Part shown: positions 26,217 to 35,517 of the stretch, one piece after another | Numbering within the stretch: the stretch's first letter is position 1 | How the letters are laid out: each line of letters starts with the position of its first letter | Program-made: the position numbers and the translations under genes | The notes under the pieces: generated by a model | Databases searched by the model: none | What the model was told of the DNA's origin: nothing | The model's input: only the letters and a program-made list of their open reading frames with translations | Source: CADCVW01 sp035644935 | GTDB lineage: Bacteria; Pseudomonadota; Alphaproteobacteria; Sphingomonadales; Sphingomonadaceae | Length of the DNA stretch: 64,000 nucleotides | Direction: 5' to 3' | Assembly (NCBI GenBank): GCA_035644935.1 | Contig: DASQNO010000125.1 | Location: forward strand, 29,140-93,139

Positions 26217-26996
26217 TCAGGAATTCAGTCTAGCATACATAAGCGCGAGTCCGCGAATTGTGAGGTCCGGCTCGACGACGTCGAACACCGCCGTGCGTTC
26301 CATGAACAGGGCGGCGAGCCCGCCGGTGGCGACAACGGTCACCGGCCGTCCGACCTCCGCGCGCAGGCGCGCGGCCAGCCCCTCGATCAGCGAGACATAG
26401 CCCCAGTAGATGCCGCTCAGCATCTGGTCCTCCGTCGTGCGCCCGATCACGGACGCACCGGCGGCCGGCGCTTCGATCGCGATGCGTGGCAGTTTGGCGG
26501 CAGCGGCGACCAGCGCTTCCAGCGACAGGTTGACGCCCGGCGCGATGATCCCGCCCTTATACGCGCCGGTATAGTCGACGACGTCGAACGTCGTTGCCGT
26601 GCCGAAATCGACGACGATCAGGTCGCCGGGATGCGCGGCGTGCGCGGCGATGGCGTTGACGACGCGGTCGGCGCCGACCGTCGCGGGCTCCACGACGTCG
26701 AGCGCGATGCCCCACTCCACGGGCGCACGACCCGCGACCAGCGCTTCGACGCCGAAATATTTCTGGGCGATCAGCTGCAGGTTGTGCAGCGCACGGGGGA
26801 CCACTGTGGCGATGATCACCGCCTTGACGTCGGCGCGGTCGTACCCCTCCATTGCAAGCAGCTGGTACAGCCAGACGGCGTATTGATCGGCGGTGCGCCG
26901 CGCGTCCGTGGCGATACGCCAGCGTGCGACGATGCGCGTACCGTCGCACAGGGCAAAGACGACGTTGGTGTTCCCGGCATCGATGGCGAGCAGCAT
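26217..26996 (-). CDS. coaX: Type III pantothenate kinase
   Basis: 259 residues. First step of coenzyme A synthesis. Motifs of the ASKHA-fold CoaX family: MLLAIDAGNTNVVFAL, the VGADRVVNA segment with catalytic Asp, and VVDFGTATTFDVV. Ten bases after birA; the nuoN-birA-coaX-rnj order is conserved in related genomes. Confidence 0.95.
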   Translation of the reverse strand: MLLAIDAGNTNVVFALCDGTRIVARWRIATDARRTADQYAVWLYQLLAMEGYDRADVKAVIIATVVPRALHNLQLIAQKYFGVEALVAGRAPVEWGIALDVVEPATVGADRVVNAIAAHAAHPGDLIVVDFGTATTFDVVDYTGAYKGGIIAPGVNLSLEALVAAAAKLPRIAIEAPAAGASVIGRTTEDQMLSGIYWGYVSLIEGLAARLRAEVGRPVTVVATGGLAALFMERTAVFDVVEPDLTIRGLALMYARLNS

Positions 26997-27005
26997 GGAC
27001 GGGCC

Positions 27006-27707
27006 CTAGACGAGAAAGACGTCGCCGGCGTGGATAAGGCGTACGCCCCCATCCGCCAAGCGCAGCCGGCATGCGCCGTCGTGGTCGAGCCCGTCGAACG
27101 TGCCTGCAAGCGCCGAACCGTCCGGACCATGGGTCGCCAGCGGTGTTCCAATCGGGTGCGCGGCCGCGATCCAGGCGCGGCGCACGACCTCGAGCCCCTC
27201 GCTGCGCCATGTCGACAGCGTCGCGAAAAAATGCCCGGCAAGGTTCGCGAGCATCGCATCGGCCGACGGATGCGGCCAGCCCTCGCCTGAAAGGCTCGTC
27301 GCCGGTCGGTCGGCGTCGTCGGGATGGTGCGCCAGGTTGAGCCCGATGCCGACCACCACCACGTCGTCGCCGCGTTCAAGCAGGATGCCCCCCAGCTTGC
27401 GGTTGCCCGCGTGGAGATCGTTCGGCCACTTGAGCCGCACGCCTTCCCCAGCGCATGGCCGCACGGCTTCGAACAGCGCGAGGCCCGCGACCAGCGCCAG
27501 CGTCGGCGCCGGCGGATCGCCGGCCTGCAGCCGCACGATCGTGCTGGCGTAGAGATTGCCCGGTGGCGAAACCCACGTCCGGCCGCTCCGCCCGCGACCG
27601 CCCGTCTGCCGGTCTGCCCGCAGCCACGATCCCTCGGACGCGCCCGCCGCGGCGAGCGCCTTCATGTCGTCGTTGGTCGATCCCGTCTCCGCGACGGAAT
27701 GGATCAA
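27006..27707 (-). CDS. birA: Biotin-[acetyl-CoA-carboxylase] ligase
   Basis: 233 residues, catalytic and small C-terminal domain only, without the DNA-binding domain of E. coli BirA, so it is an enzyme and not a repressor. Contains the biotinyl-AMP loop GGRGRSGRTW and KWPNDLHAGNRKLGGIL. Starts two bases after the nuoN stop and is probably translated from the end of the nuo transcript. Confidence 0.94.
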   Translation of the reverse strand: MIHSVAETGSTNDDMKALAAAGASEGSWLRADRQTGGRGRSGRTWVSPPGNLYASTIVRLQAGDPPAPTLALVAGLALFEAVRPCAGEGVRLKWPNDLHAGNRKLGGILLERGDDVVVVGIGLNLAHHPDDADRPATSLSGEGWPHPSADAMLANLAGHFFATLSTWRSEGLEVVRRAWIAAAHPIGTPLATHGPDGSALAGTFDGLDHDGACRLRLADGGVRLIHAGDVFLV

Positions 27708-27709
27708 TG

Positions 27710-29149
27710 TCAGAACAAAGCCCGCGCCGCGGTCAGCGACGCGCCGCTGAGCGCCGCCAGCGCCAGATAGCCGGCGGGCGAGATGAACACCGCCGCCGCG
27801 GCGATCAGCCCCCCGCCCAAGCCATCGCGGGACGGTTCAAACCGCGGCGCGGGATCGTCGAAATACATGATCTTGATGATCTTGAGGTAGTAGTAGGCGC
27901 CGATCACCGATCCCACGGCGCCTGCCAGCGCCAGCGGCCACAGGCCCGCGCTTACCGCCGCTTCGAAGACCGCCAGCTTGGGCATGAAGCCTAGCAAGGG
28001 CGGAATGCCCGCCAAGCTGAACATGAACATCGCGAGCGCGAGCGCCAGCGCCGGGCGGCTACGCGACAGACCGGCGAGCGACGCGATTTCCTCCACCGGC
28101 TGCCCATCGATGTCGCGCATGCGCATCACGCAGAGAAAGGAGCCCCAGGTCATCGCCACGTAAACGACCATGTAGAAGAGAACGGCCGCGATGCCCTCCG
28201 CCGTGCCCGCGGCGAGCCCGATCAGCGCAAAGCCGACATTGTTGATCGATGAATAGGCGAGTAGCCGCTTGATGTTTGTTTGGCCGTAGGCGGCGACCGC
28301 CCCCAGCACGATCGAGGCCAGCGCCGAGAAGATCACGATCTGCCGCCACGCGTCCGTCGCAGGGCCCAGCGCCTCGATCGACACGCGGCACAGCAGCGCC
28401 ACCGCCGCGACCTTCTGCGCCGTCGCGAACAAGGCGGTCACCGGCGTCGGCGCGCCTTCGTAAACGTCGGGCGTCCACATGTGGAACGGCACGGCCGCGA
28501 TCTTGAACGCGAGGCCCGCCATGACGAACACCAGTCCGAACAGCTCGCCCATGCCCATGCCGTCGACGCCTCCCACGGCCGTGAAGATCGTCGCGAAGCT
28601 GGTGGATCCGGTGAAGCCGTAGAGCAGCGAGATGCCGTACAGCAGGATGCCCGACGCCAGCGCGCCCAGGACGAAATATTTGAGGCCCGCTTCGGTCGAA
28701 CGCTCGTCGCGCCGCTGGAAGGAGGCCAGCACGTAGCTCGACAATGACTGCAGCTCGAGCCCAACATAGAGCAGCATCAGGTCGGTAGCGGAGACCATCA
28801 TTCCCGCGCCGACGGTGGAGAGCAGGACCAGGATCGGATATTCGGGCTTGTGCACGCCGCCGCGCACGAACCAGCTTTGCGCGGCGATGATCGCGACTGC
28901 GGCTGCGATGAAGATCAGCACCTTGGCAAAGCTGGAAAAGGCATCGGCGCGATAAAGTCCGTTGAACCCCTCGCCCCCGTTCCCCGCCGCGCCGAGCAGC
29001 GACAGCCCGGCGGCGGCAAGCAGTCCGACGGACAGCCAGCTGACCAGCTTCGCGCTACGCTCACCGGCGAACGCCGCCACCATCAGCAATGCGACCGCCC
29101 CCAGCGTCAGGATGATTTCTGGTGCGGTGAGGGCGAGGGAGTTCAACAT
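27710..29149 (-). CDS. nuoN: NADH-quinone oxidoreductase subunit N
   Basis: 479 residues, about 14 membrane helices, antiporter-like proton channel subunit. Typical segments: LELQSLSSYVLASFQRRDE, the KIAAVPFHMWTPDVYEGAPT proton-path signature and LLAYSSINNVGFALIG. Last gene of the nuo operon; its ATG overlaps the nuoM stop. Confidence 0.97.
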   Translation of the reverse strand: MLNSLALTAPEIILTLGAVALLMVAAFAGERSAKLVSWLSVGLLAAAGLSLLGAAGNGGEGFNGLYRADAFSSFAKVLIFIAAAVAIIAAQSWFVRGGVHKPEYPILVLLSTVGAGMMVSATDLMLLYVGLELQSLSSYVLASFQRRDERSTEAGLKYFVLGALASGILLYGISLLYGFTGSTSFATIFTAVGGVDGMGMGELFGLVFVMAGLAFKIAAVPFHMWTPDVYEGAPTPVTALFATAQKVAAVALLCRVSIEALGPATDAWRQIVIFSALASIVLGAVAAYGQTNIKRLLAYSSINNVGFALIGLAAGTAEGIAAVLFYMVVYVAMTWGSFLCVMRMRDIDGQPVEEIASLAGLSRSRPALALALAMFMFSLAGIPPLLGFMPKLAVFEAAVSAGLWPLALAGAVGSVIGAYYYLKIIKIMYFDDPAPRFEPSRDGLGGGLIAAAAVFISPAGYLALAALSGASLTAARALF

Positions 29150-30684
29150 CAGTGTGCTTCCCCCGCCGCGGCATGAACGACCGCGGGCTTGGACGTCGCG
29201 CGCCGGGCGATCTGCGCATCACCCTGGAAGTTGGCGCGGTCCAGCCGCGCGAGCACGACACCGACGTCGCGGCGCATCGGCGCCATGAAGCTTTCCGGGT
29301 ACACGCCCATCCACAACACCGCGCCCGCGATGGGCGCCAGGATCGCCAGCTCGCGCTTGGACAGGTCCGGCATCGCCGCCGCGTCCGCGTTGCGTGACGT
29401 GCCGTACGCGACGCGGCGGTAGAGATAGAGCATGTAGGCGGCGCTCAGGATAACGCCCAGCGTCGCCACCACGCCGACCCAGCTGTTCGCCTGATACGCG
29501 CCTACCAGCGCCAGGAACTCGGCGACGAAGCCGGCCGTGCCGGGCAGCGCGATCGATCCCATGGTGAACAGCAGAAACAGGATCGCGTATTGCGGCATGT
29601 TGTTGGACAGGCCGCCGTAGCGGTCGATCTCGCGCGTGTGCAGCCGGTCGTAGATGACGCCGACGCACAGGAACAAGGCGCCGGAGATCAGCCCGTGGCT
29701 GAGCATCATCACCATCGCGCCTTCGAGGCCCTGCCGGTTGAACGCGAACAGGCCGATGGTGACGAACGCCATGTGGGCGACGGACGAATAGGCGATCAGC
29801 TTCTTCATGTCGCGCTGCACCAACGCGACAAGCGAGGTGTAGATGATCGCCACCATGGACAGGCCCATGACCAGCCAGAACAGCTGCGCCGACGCCTCCG
29901 GGAACATGGGAAGCGAGAAGCGGATGAAGCCGTAGCCGCCCATCTTGAGCAGCACGCCGGCCAGGATCACTGAACCCGCGGTCGGCGCCTGGACGTGCGC
30001 GTCGGGCAGCCAGGTATGCACCGGCCACATCGGCATCTTGACCGCGAAAGAGGCGAAGAAGGCGAGCCACAGCAGCGTCTGCGTCTGCGGGTCGAAGTTG
30101 AAGTTCATCAGCGCCGGGATGCTGGTGGTGCCCGCCTCGCGCGCCATCCACAGCATCGCGACGAGCATGACGATCGAGCCGAGCAGCGTGTACAGGAAGA
30201 ACTTGTACGAGGCGTAGATCCGCCGGTCGCCGCCCCAGATCCCGATGATCAGGTACATCGGGATCAGCCCGGCTTCGAAGAAGATGTAGAATAGCAGCAG
30301 GTCCTGCGCCGCGAACACGCCGATCATCAGCGTTTCCATCAGCAGGAACGCCGCCATGTACTCAGGAACACGGCGCTCGACCGACCTCCAAGACGCAGCG
30401 ATGCAGATCGGCATCAGGAACACGGTCAGCATGATCAGCATCAGCGCGATGCCGTCGATGCCCAGCGCGTAGGCGAAGCGCCCGAACAGCGGCACGTTTT
30501 CCGTGAACTGCCACTGCGGCCCGGCGAGATCGTACCCGACCCACAAAGCGACGCCGAGTGCAAAGGTCAGCAGCGTCGCGCCGAACGCGATCCACCGCGC
30601 GCCGGCGGCGTTGGCAAACAGGCACATCGCCGCGCCGACGAGCGGCAGCGCCAGCGTCAGCGACAGTATCGGAAAGTCGGTCAA
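29149..30684 (-). CDS. nuoM: NADH-quinone oxidoreductase subunit M
   Basis: 511 residues, about 14 membrane helices. Shows the antiporter-like motif SFAVKMPMWPVHTWLPDAHV and LIAYSSVAHMAFVTIG. Proton-pumping subunit of the complex I membrane arm. Overlaps nuoL upstream and nuoN downstream, so the three distal subunits are translationally coupled. Confidence 0.97.
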   Translation of the reverse strand: MTDFPILSLTLALPLVGAAMCLFANAAGARWIAFGATLLTFALGVALWVGYDLAGPQWQFTENVPLFGRFAYALGIDGIALMLIMLTVFLMPICIAASWRSVERRVPEYMAAFLLMETLMIGVFAAQDLLLFYIFFEAGLIPMYLIIGIWGGDRRIYASYKFFLYTLLGSIVMLVAMLWMAREAGTTSIPALMNFNFDPQTQTLLWLAFFASFAVKMPMWPVHTWLPDAHVQAPTAGSVILAGVLLKMGGYGFIRFSLPMFPEASAQLFWLVMGLSMVAIIYTSLVALVQRDMKKLIAYSSVAHMAFVTIGLFAFNRQGLEGAMVMMLSHGLISGALFLCVGVIYDRLHTREIDRYGGLSNNMPQYAILFLLFTMGSIALPGTAGFVAEFLALVGAYQANSWVGVVATLGVILSAAYMLYLYRRVAYGTSRNADAAAMPDLSKRELAILAPIAGAVLWMGVYPESFMAPMRRDVGVVLARLDRANFQGDAQIARRATSKPAVVHAAAGEAH

Positions 30685-32732
30685 CGCGTCATCGCCCAGG
30701 TCGCGGCGGCGGCGAGGCCGAGCAGCATCACCAGCGCGTAAGTGTAAAGGTACCCGGACTGCAGTCGCGTCGTCAGCACGTTGCCGCCACGTACCAGCGC
30801 CGCCATGCCGTTGGGCCCGAACCGGTCGATCGTGCCCTCGTCACCTCGGTGCCAAAATAGCCGGCCGATCGCAAAGGACGGGCGGACGAAGAGCAGGTCG
30901 TAGAGCTCGTCGAAATACCACTTGTTGAGCAGGAAGGCGTAGAGGTGGCGCGCATGGTCGACGAAGCGCGCCGGGAGCGTCGTCGAACGGATATAGGCGG
31001 CGAACGCGACCAGAAAGCCCAGGATCATCACGATACCCGGCGCCAGCTTCACCCAGAGCGGTACTTCGTGGATCGCGTGCATCAGGTGCGTGTCGAAGCT
31101 CAGGCTGCCGCGCCAGAACGCCGCGCCCTCCTCCGGCTCCAGGAAGGGCGTGTGAAACGCGATCCCCGCGAACAGCGCGCCGAGCGACAGGATGCCGAGC
31201 GGCACCAGCATCGTCCACGGGCTCTCGTGCGGGTGGTAGCCGCCGGTGCCCGCGGCCTCCGGCTGCCGCGCCTGCGCATGTTCGTCCACCGCGTCGCCCG
31301 AATGCTCCTCGGACGGATGGTCGTGCGTGTCGTGTGCGTGTAGCGCATGCTGGATATGCTCGGACGCGGCCCAGCGCGGCTTGCCCCAGAAGGTCAGGAA
31401 CATCAGCCGCCACGAATAGAAGCTCGTCAGCAGCGCCGCGAACACGCCCACGGCGAACGCGATCCCCCCATGGGGGGTGCCGTTGGCGAACGCGCTCTCG
31501 ATGATCGCATCCTTGGAATAGAAGCCGGCGAGCCCGAACACCCCGACGATGCCCACGCCCGTGATCGACAGCGTGCCCGCGAGCATCGCGTAGAAGGTCA
31601 GCGGGATCGACTTCCGAAGGCCCCCGTAGAACCGCATGTCCTGCTCATGGTGCATAGCATGGATGACCGAACCTGCGCCCAGGAACAGCAGCGCCTTGAA
31701 GAAGGCGTGCGTGAAAAGGTGAAACATCGCCGCGGAATAGGCGCCGACGCCCGCGGCCATGAACATGTAGCCGAGCTGGCTGCACGTCGAATAGGCGATC
31801 ACGCGCTTGATGTCGGTCTGCACCGTGCCGACGGTGGCAGCGAACAACGCGGTCGCCGCGCCCACGAACGTCACGACGGCCAGCGCCGTCCCGCTCTGTT
31901 CGAACATCGGCGACAGGCGGCAGACCATGAACACGCCGGCCGTGACCATGGTCGCCGCGTGGATCAGCGCCGACACGGGCGTCGGCCCCTCCATTGCGTC
32001 CGGCAGCCAGGTGTGCAGGCCCAATTGCGCCGACTTGCCCATCGCGCCGACGAACAGCAGCAGGCAGAGCGTCGTCATGATGTCGACGCGCATGCCGAGG
32101 AACCCGAACGTCCCCGTCATCGTCGGAGCGGCGGCCAGGATCTCGTTAATGTTGACGGTGCCGAACACCAGGAACGTGCCGAAAATGCCCAGCGAAAAGC
32201 CGAAATCGCCGACGCGATTGACCACGAACGCCTTGATCGCCGCCGCGTTGGCCGTCGGCTTCTGGTACCAGAAACCGATCAGCAGGTAGGACGCGAGACC
32301 GACGCCTTCCCAGCCGAAGAACATCTGAACCAGATTGTCCGCCGTCACGAGCATCAGCATCGCAAACGTGAACAGCGACAGGTACGCGAAGAAGCGCGGC
32401 TGGCTATCGTCCTCCGCCATGTACCCCCAGCTGTACAGGTGCACGAGCGCGGACACGCTGGTGACGACGACCAGCATGACGGCGGTCAGTGTATCGACCT
32501 GCAGCGCCCAGTTGACCACCAGGTCGCCCGACCGGATCCAGTCGAGCATCGGCGCCGTGAACGGCTGCTGCGACCCGTCGATGAAGCCGAAAAAGATCGG
32601 CCAGGACAGCGCGGCCGACACGAACAGCGCCGCCGTCGTAACCAGCTTCGCGCCCGTGTTTCCGAGCATGCGATTGCCGAAGCCCGCGATGATCGCGGCG
32701 GCGAGCGGCAGGAGTACGATGAGCTGGATCAT
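30681..32732 (-). CDS. nuoL: NADH-quinone oxidoreductase subunit L
   Basis: 683 residues. Antiporter-like core (GKSAQLGLHTWLPDAMEGPT; VIAYSTCSQLGYMFMA) and the C-terminal long lateral helix region. A soluble loop near residues 455-505 is very rich in His, Asp and Glu (HALHAHDTHDHPSEEHSGD), longer than in E. coli. Separated from nuoK by a family A palindrome, overlaps nuoM by four bases. Confidence 0.97.
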   Translation of the reverse strand: MIQLIVLLPLAAAIIAGFGNRMLGNTGAKLVTTAALFVSAALSWPIFFGFIDGSQQPFTAPMLDWIRSGDLVVNWALQVDTLTAVMLVVVTSVSALVHLYSWGYMAEDDSQPRFFAYLSLFTFAMLMLVTADNLVQMFFGWEGVGLASYLLIGFWYQKPTANAAAIKAFVVNRVGDFGFSLGIFGTFLVFGTVNINEILAAAPTMTGTFGFLGMRVDIMTTLCLLLFVGAMGKSAQLGLHTWLPDAMEGPTPVSALIHAATMVTAGVFMVCRLSPMFEQSGTALAVVTFVGAATALFAATVGTVQTDIKRVIAYSTCSQLGYMFMAAGVGAYSAAMFHLFTHAFFKALLFLGAGSVIHAMHHEQDMRFYGGLRKSIPLTFYAMLAGTLSITGVGIVGVFGLAGFYSKDAIIESAFANGTPHGGIAFAVGVFAALLTSFYSWRLMFLTFWGKPRWAASEHIQHALHAHDTHDHPSEEHSGDAVDEHAQARQPEAAGTGGYHPHESPWTMLVPLGILSLGALFAGIAFHTPFLEPEEGAAFWRGSLSFDTHLMHAIHEVPLWVKLAPGIVMILGFLVAFAAYIRSTTLPARFVDHARHLYAFLLNKWYFDELYDLLFVRPSFAIGRLFWHRGDEGTIDRFGPNGMAALVRGGNVLTTRLQSGYLYTYALVMLLGLAAAATWAMTR

Positions 32733-32737
32733 GCCGC

Positions 32738-32831
32738 CGTCATCCCGGCGAAGGCCGGGATCTCAGGACGCGCGCAGGGAGATGTTTGGGCAACAAACCT
32801 CGTTGAGATGCCAGCCTGCGCTGGCATGACG
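32738..32831. repeat. REP-like paired palindrome, family A, inside nuo operon
   Basis: GTCATCCCGGCGAAGGCCGG and TGAGATGCCAGCCTGCGCTGG form two hairpins in the nuoK-nuoL gap. Inside an operon such an element would be transcribed and could stabilise the upstream mRNA or lower nuoLMN expression. Confidence 0.75.
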
Positions 32832-32841
32832 TAGATCTTCA

Positions 32842-33147
32842 TCACCCCTGCATCCGGTTGACGTCGTCGACATCGATCGTCCCGCGCCCGCGGAAATAGA
32901 TCACCAGAATGGCGAGTCCGATCGCCGCCTCGCCCGCCGCGACGGTGAGCACGAACATAGCGAACACCTGCCCCACCATGTCGCCGAGATAGGCGGAGAA
33001 GGCGACGAGGTTAAGGTTCACCGCGAGCAGGATGAGCTCGATCGACATCAGAACGACGATGATGTTCTTGCGGTTCAGGAAGATACCGAAAACGCCGAGC
33101 ACGAACAGAACCGCGCCGACCGCGAGATAGTGACCGAGCCCGATCAA
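32842..33147 (-). CDS. nuoK: NADH-quinone oxidoreductase subunit K
   Basis: 101 residues with three membrane helices and the buried glutamates of the family (MSIELILLAVNLNLVAFS; AAGEAAIGLAILV). Links the NuoJ and NuoN parts of the membrane arm. Overlaps nuoJ by four bases. Confidence 0.97.
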   Translation of the reverse strand: MIGLGHYLAVGAVLFVLGVFGIFLNRKNIIVVLMSIELILLAVNLNLVAFSAYLGDMVGQVFAMFVLTVAAGEAAIGLAILVIYFRGRGTIDVDDVNRMQG

Positions 33148-33755
33148 AGCTCAATCCCCTGCCCCGACTGCGGCTGCATGTTGCGCACCGCATCCTGCGG
33201 GCGGCGGCGGACCTGGCGCGAAATGTTCTGCGCCCGGTCGCCGGCGCGCCGACGATGCGTCAGCACGATGGCGCCGATCATGGCCACCAGCAGCACCAGC
33301 CCCGCGGCCTCGAACACATAGAGGTAGCGTGTGAACATCACCTCGCCGAGCGCCTGGATGTTGGACTGGCCAGGGTCCGTCGGCGCGGCGCGCGCGCCGA
33401 TCGCGATGCCGCCGCTGTCCCGCGCAAGAACGGCGAACCCGATCTCCGCCAGGAGCACGATCGCCAGCACCACGAACGCCGGCCAATAACGCGACACGCC
33501 CGCGCGGAACGCCGCGAAGTCGATGTCCAGCATCATCACCACGAACAGGAACAGCACCGCGACCGCGCCGACATAGACGATGACCAGCAGCATCGCGATG
33601 AACTCGGCGCCCAGAATGAGCATCAGCCCGGCCGCGTTGAAGAAGGCCAGGATCAGCCACAGCACCGAATGAACCGGGTTGCGCGACAGCACGGTGAGCG
33701 CGCCAGACACGATCACGAACGTCGCGAACAGGTAAAAGGCGAAGGCTTGGATCAA
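33144..33755 (-). CDS. nuoJ: NADH-quinone oxidoreductase subunit J
   Basis: 203 residues, five membrane helices, including the VYVGAVAVLFLFVVMMLDID helix with the pi-bulge region of TM3. Small C-terminal Arg-rich tail. Overlaps nuoK; separated from nuoI by a family A repeat. Confidence 0.96.
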   Translation of the reverse strand: MIQAFAFYLFATFVIVSGALTVLSRNPVHSVLWLILAFFNAAGLMLILGAEFIAMLLVIVYVGAVAVLFLFVVMMLDIDFAAFRAGVSRYWPAFVVLAIVLLAEIGFAVLARDSGGIAIGARAAPTDPGQSNIQALGEVMFTRYLYVFEAAGLVLLVAMIGAIVLTHRRRAGDRAQNISRQVRRRPQDAVRNMQPQSGQGIEL

Positions 33756-33774
33756 TGCGGGCCCATTATGCGCT

Positions 33775-33846
33775 GCCGTTCCCCGGCGAAGGCCGGGGTC
33801 CAGTCCGAGGAGAAAGCCTGGGCTCCGGCCTGCGCCGGAGAACAGT
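33775..33846. repeat. REP-like paired palindrome, family A, inside nuo operon
   Basis: CCCCGGCGAAGGCCGGGG and CTCCGGCCTGCGCCGGAG form two hairpins in the nuoI-nuoJ gap. Confidence 0.75.
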
Positions 33847-33867
33847 CATCTGAAGATCGAGACGCCC

Positions 33868-34353
33868 CTAGCGGTAGGCCGCATCGGCGGCAAGGTTCGC
33901 GGCGAGCAGCCGTTCCCATTTGTCGCCGTTGGCGAGCAATTTCGCCTTGTCGTAAATCAGTTCCTCGCGCGTCTCGGTCGAATATTCGAAGTTCGGCCCT
34001 TCCACGATCGCGTCGACGGGGCACGCCTCCTGGCACAGGCCGCAGAAGATGCACTTGGTCATGTCCAGGTCGTAGCGCGTCGTCCGCCGCGACCCGTCCT
34101 CGCGCGGCTCGGATTCGATGGTGATCGCCAGCGCCGGACACACCGCCTCGCACAATTTGCACGCGATGCAGCGTTCTTCGCCATTCGGGTAGCGACGCAA
34201 CGCATGTTCGCCCCGGAAACGGGGACTTAGCGGGTTCTTCTCATGCGGGTAGTTGAGCGTCGCCTTGGGTTTGAAGAAGTAGCGCAGCGTCGTGAAATGC
34301 GCGCGAACGAACTCCCACAGCGTGAACGATTTGATGAGGTGCGGCAGGTTCAT
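33868..34353 (-). CDS. nuoI: NADH-quinone oxidoreductase subunit I
   Basis: 161 residues from ATG 34353, which overlaps the nuoH stop. Two 4Fe-4S ferredoxin motifs, CIACKLCEAVCP and CIFCGLCQEACP, carry clusters N6a and N6b. Ends at an Arg before the family A repeat. The longer frame upstream is antisense-like sequence within nuoH. Confidence 0.97.
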   Translation of the reverse strand: MNLPHLIKSFTLWEFVRAHFTTLRYFFKPKATLNYPHEKNPLSPRFRGEHALRRYPNGEERCIACKLCEAVCPALAITIESEPREDGSRRTTRYDLDMTKCIFCGLCQEACPVDAIVEGPNFEYSTETREELIYDKAKLLANGDKWERLLAANLAADAAYR

Positions 34354-35396
34354 CCCAGCGCTCCGTGACGGAAGATCATGAGGTATCCCGATATGAGTAC
34401 GACCCAGAAGATGGAGATCGGCAGGAATACCTTCCAGCCCAGCCGCATCAGCTGGTCGTAGCGGAAGCGCGGCACCGTCGCCTTCACCCAGCCGAAGATG
34501 AAGAAGAACAGCATGGTCTTGGCGAGCAGCCAGAAGATGCCGGGAATGGCGTAAAGCGGCGCCCAGTCGATCGGCGGCAGCCACCCGCCCCAGAAAAGCA
34601 GCGCGTTGAGCGCGCACATCAGAATGACGTTGCCGTACTCGCCCAGCCAGAACAGCGCGAAACTCATCGACGAATATTCGGTCTGGTGTCCGGCGACGAG
34701 TTCCGACTCCGCCTCCATCAGGTCGAACGGGGCGCGGCCGGTTTCGGCCATCGTCGAGATCAGGAAGATCACGGCCATCGGGAACAGCAGCGGATTGAAC
34801 CCGAAGCCGTTGGTGATCCACGCGTGGTGCCGCTGCGCCTCGACGATGCCCGTCAGGTTGAACGTGCCGGCCCACAGAACGATGCTGATGAGGACGAAGC
34901 CGATCGAGATTTCGTAGGAGACCATCTGCGCCGCGGCGCGCAGCGCCGAAAAGAACGGGTACTTGGAATTGGACGCCCAGCCGGCGATGATCAGCCCGTA
35001 AACGCCCAGCGACGATACGGCGAGAATGTAAAGCAAGCCTACGTTGATGTTGGCGAGCACCATTCCCGGCCCGAACGGGATCACCGCCCAGCCGATCAGC
35101 GCCACCGTGAACGTCAGAATGGGCGCGAGCAGGAACAGGCCGCGATTGGCCGATGACGGGACGATGGTCTCCTTGAGGAAGACCTTGAGCCCGTCAGCGA
35201 AGCTTTGCAGCAGGCCGAACGGCCCGACGACGTTGGGACCGCGCCGCAACGCCATCGCCGCCCAGATCTTGCGCTCGGCGTAGATGACCATGGCCACCGA
35301 CAGCATCAGCGGCAGCGCGATGGCGAGGATCAGCAGGAGGTTGGCCGTGAACCAGCCGAAGCCGTATCCCAGGTGCGATTGGAACCACGCGGTCAT
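34350..35396 (-). CDS. nuoH: NADH-quinone oxidoreductase subunit H
   Basis: 348 residues, about eight membrane helices, forming the quinone-binding cavity with NuoB/D. Conserved AERKIWAAMALRRGPNVVGP, FDLMEAESELVAGHQTEYSS and RYDQLMRLGWK segments are present. Overlaps nuoI by four bases and is separated from nuoG by a family B repeat. Confidence 0.97.
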   Translation of the reverse strand: MTAWFQSHLGYGFGWFTANLLLILAIALPLMLSVAMVIYAERKIWAAMALRRGPNVVGPFGLLQSFADGLKVFLKETIVPSSANRGLFLLAPILTFTVALIGWAVIPFGPGMVLANINVGLLYILAVSSLGVYGLIIAGWASNSKYPFFSALRAAAQMVSYEISIGFVLISIVLWAGTFNLTGIVEAQRHHAWITNGFGFNPLLFPMAVIFLISTMAETGRAPFDLMEAESELVAGHQTEYSSMSFALFWLGEYGNVILMCALNALLFWGGWLPPIDWAPLYAIPGIFWLLAKTMLFFFIFGWVKATVPRFRYDQLMRLGWKVFLPISIFWVVLISGYLMIFRHGALG

Positions 35397-35421
35397 GAAC
35401 GCTCTTCCAAGTACGAAACTA

Positions 35422-35498
35422 CGTTCGTCCCGAGTGTAAACGAGGGGCGCTTACATGACCCGGGAGACGCGCCCCTCGTTTTCACTCGAGACGAACGG
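35422..35498. repeat. Palindromic repeat, family B, inside nuo operon
   Basis: GTTCGTCCCGAGTGTAAACG on one side and CGTTTTCACTCGAGACGAAC on the other, with a GAGGGGCGC/GCGCCCCTC inner stem, make one long hairpin in the nuoG-nuoH gap. A near-identical copy lies in the nuoB-nuoC gap. Confidence 0.75.
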
Positions 35499-35517
35499 AT
35501 ACTGCGAAGTTGCTGTG

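Noticed and set aside
31347..32834. 495-codon plus-strand frame opposite nuoL
   Set aside because: Antisense shadow of nuoL caused by high GC; Arg/Gln/His-rich without domain or ribosome site.
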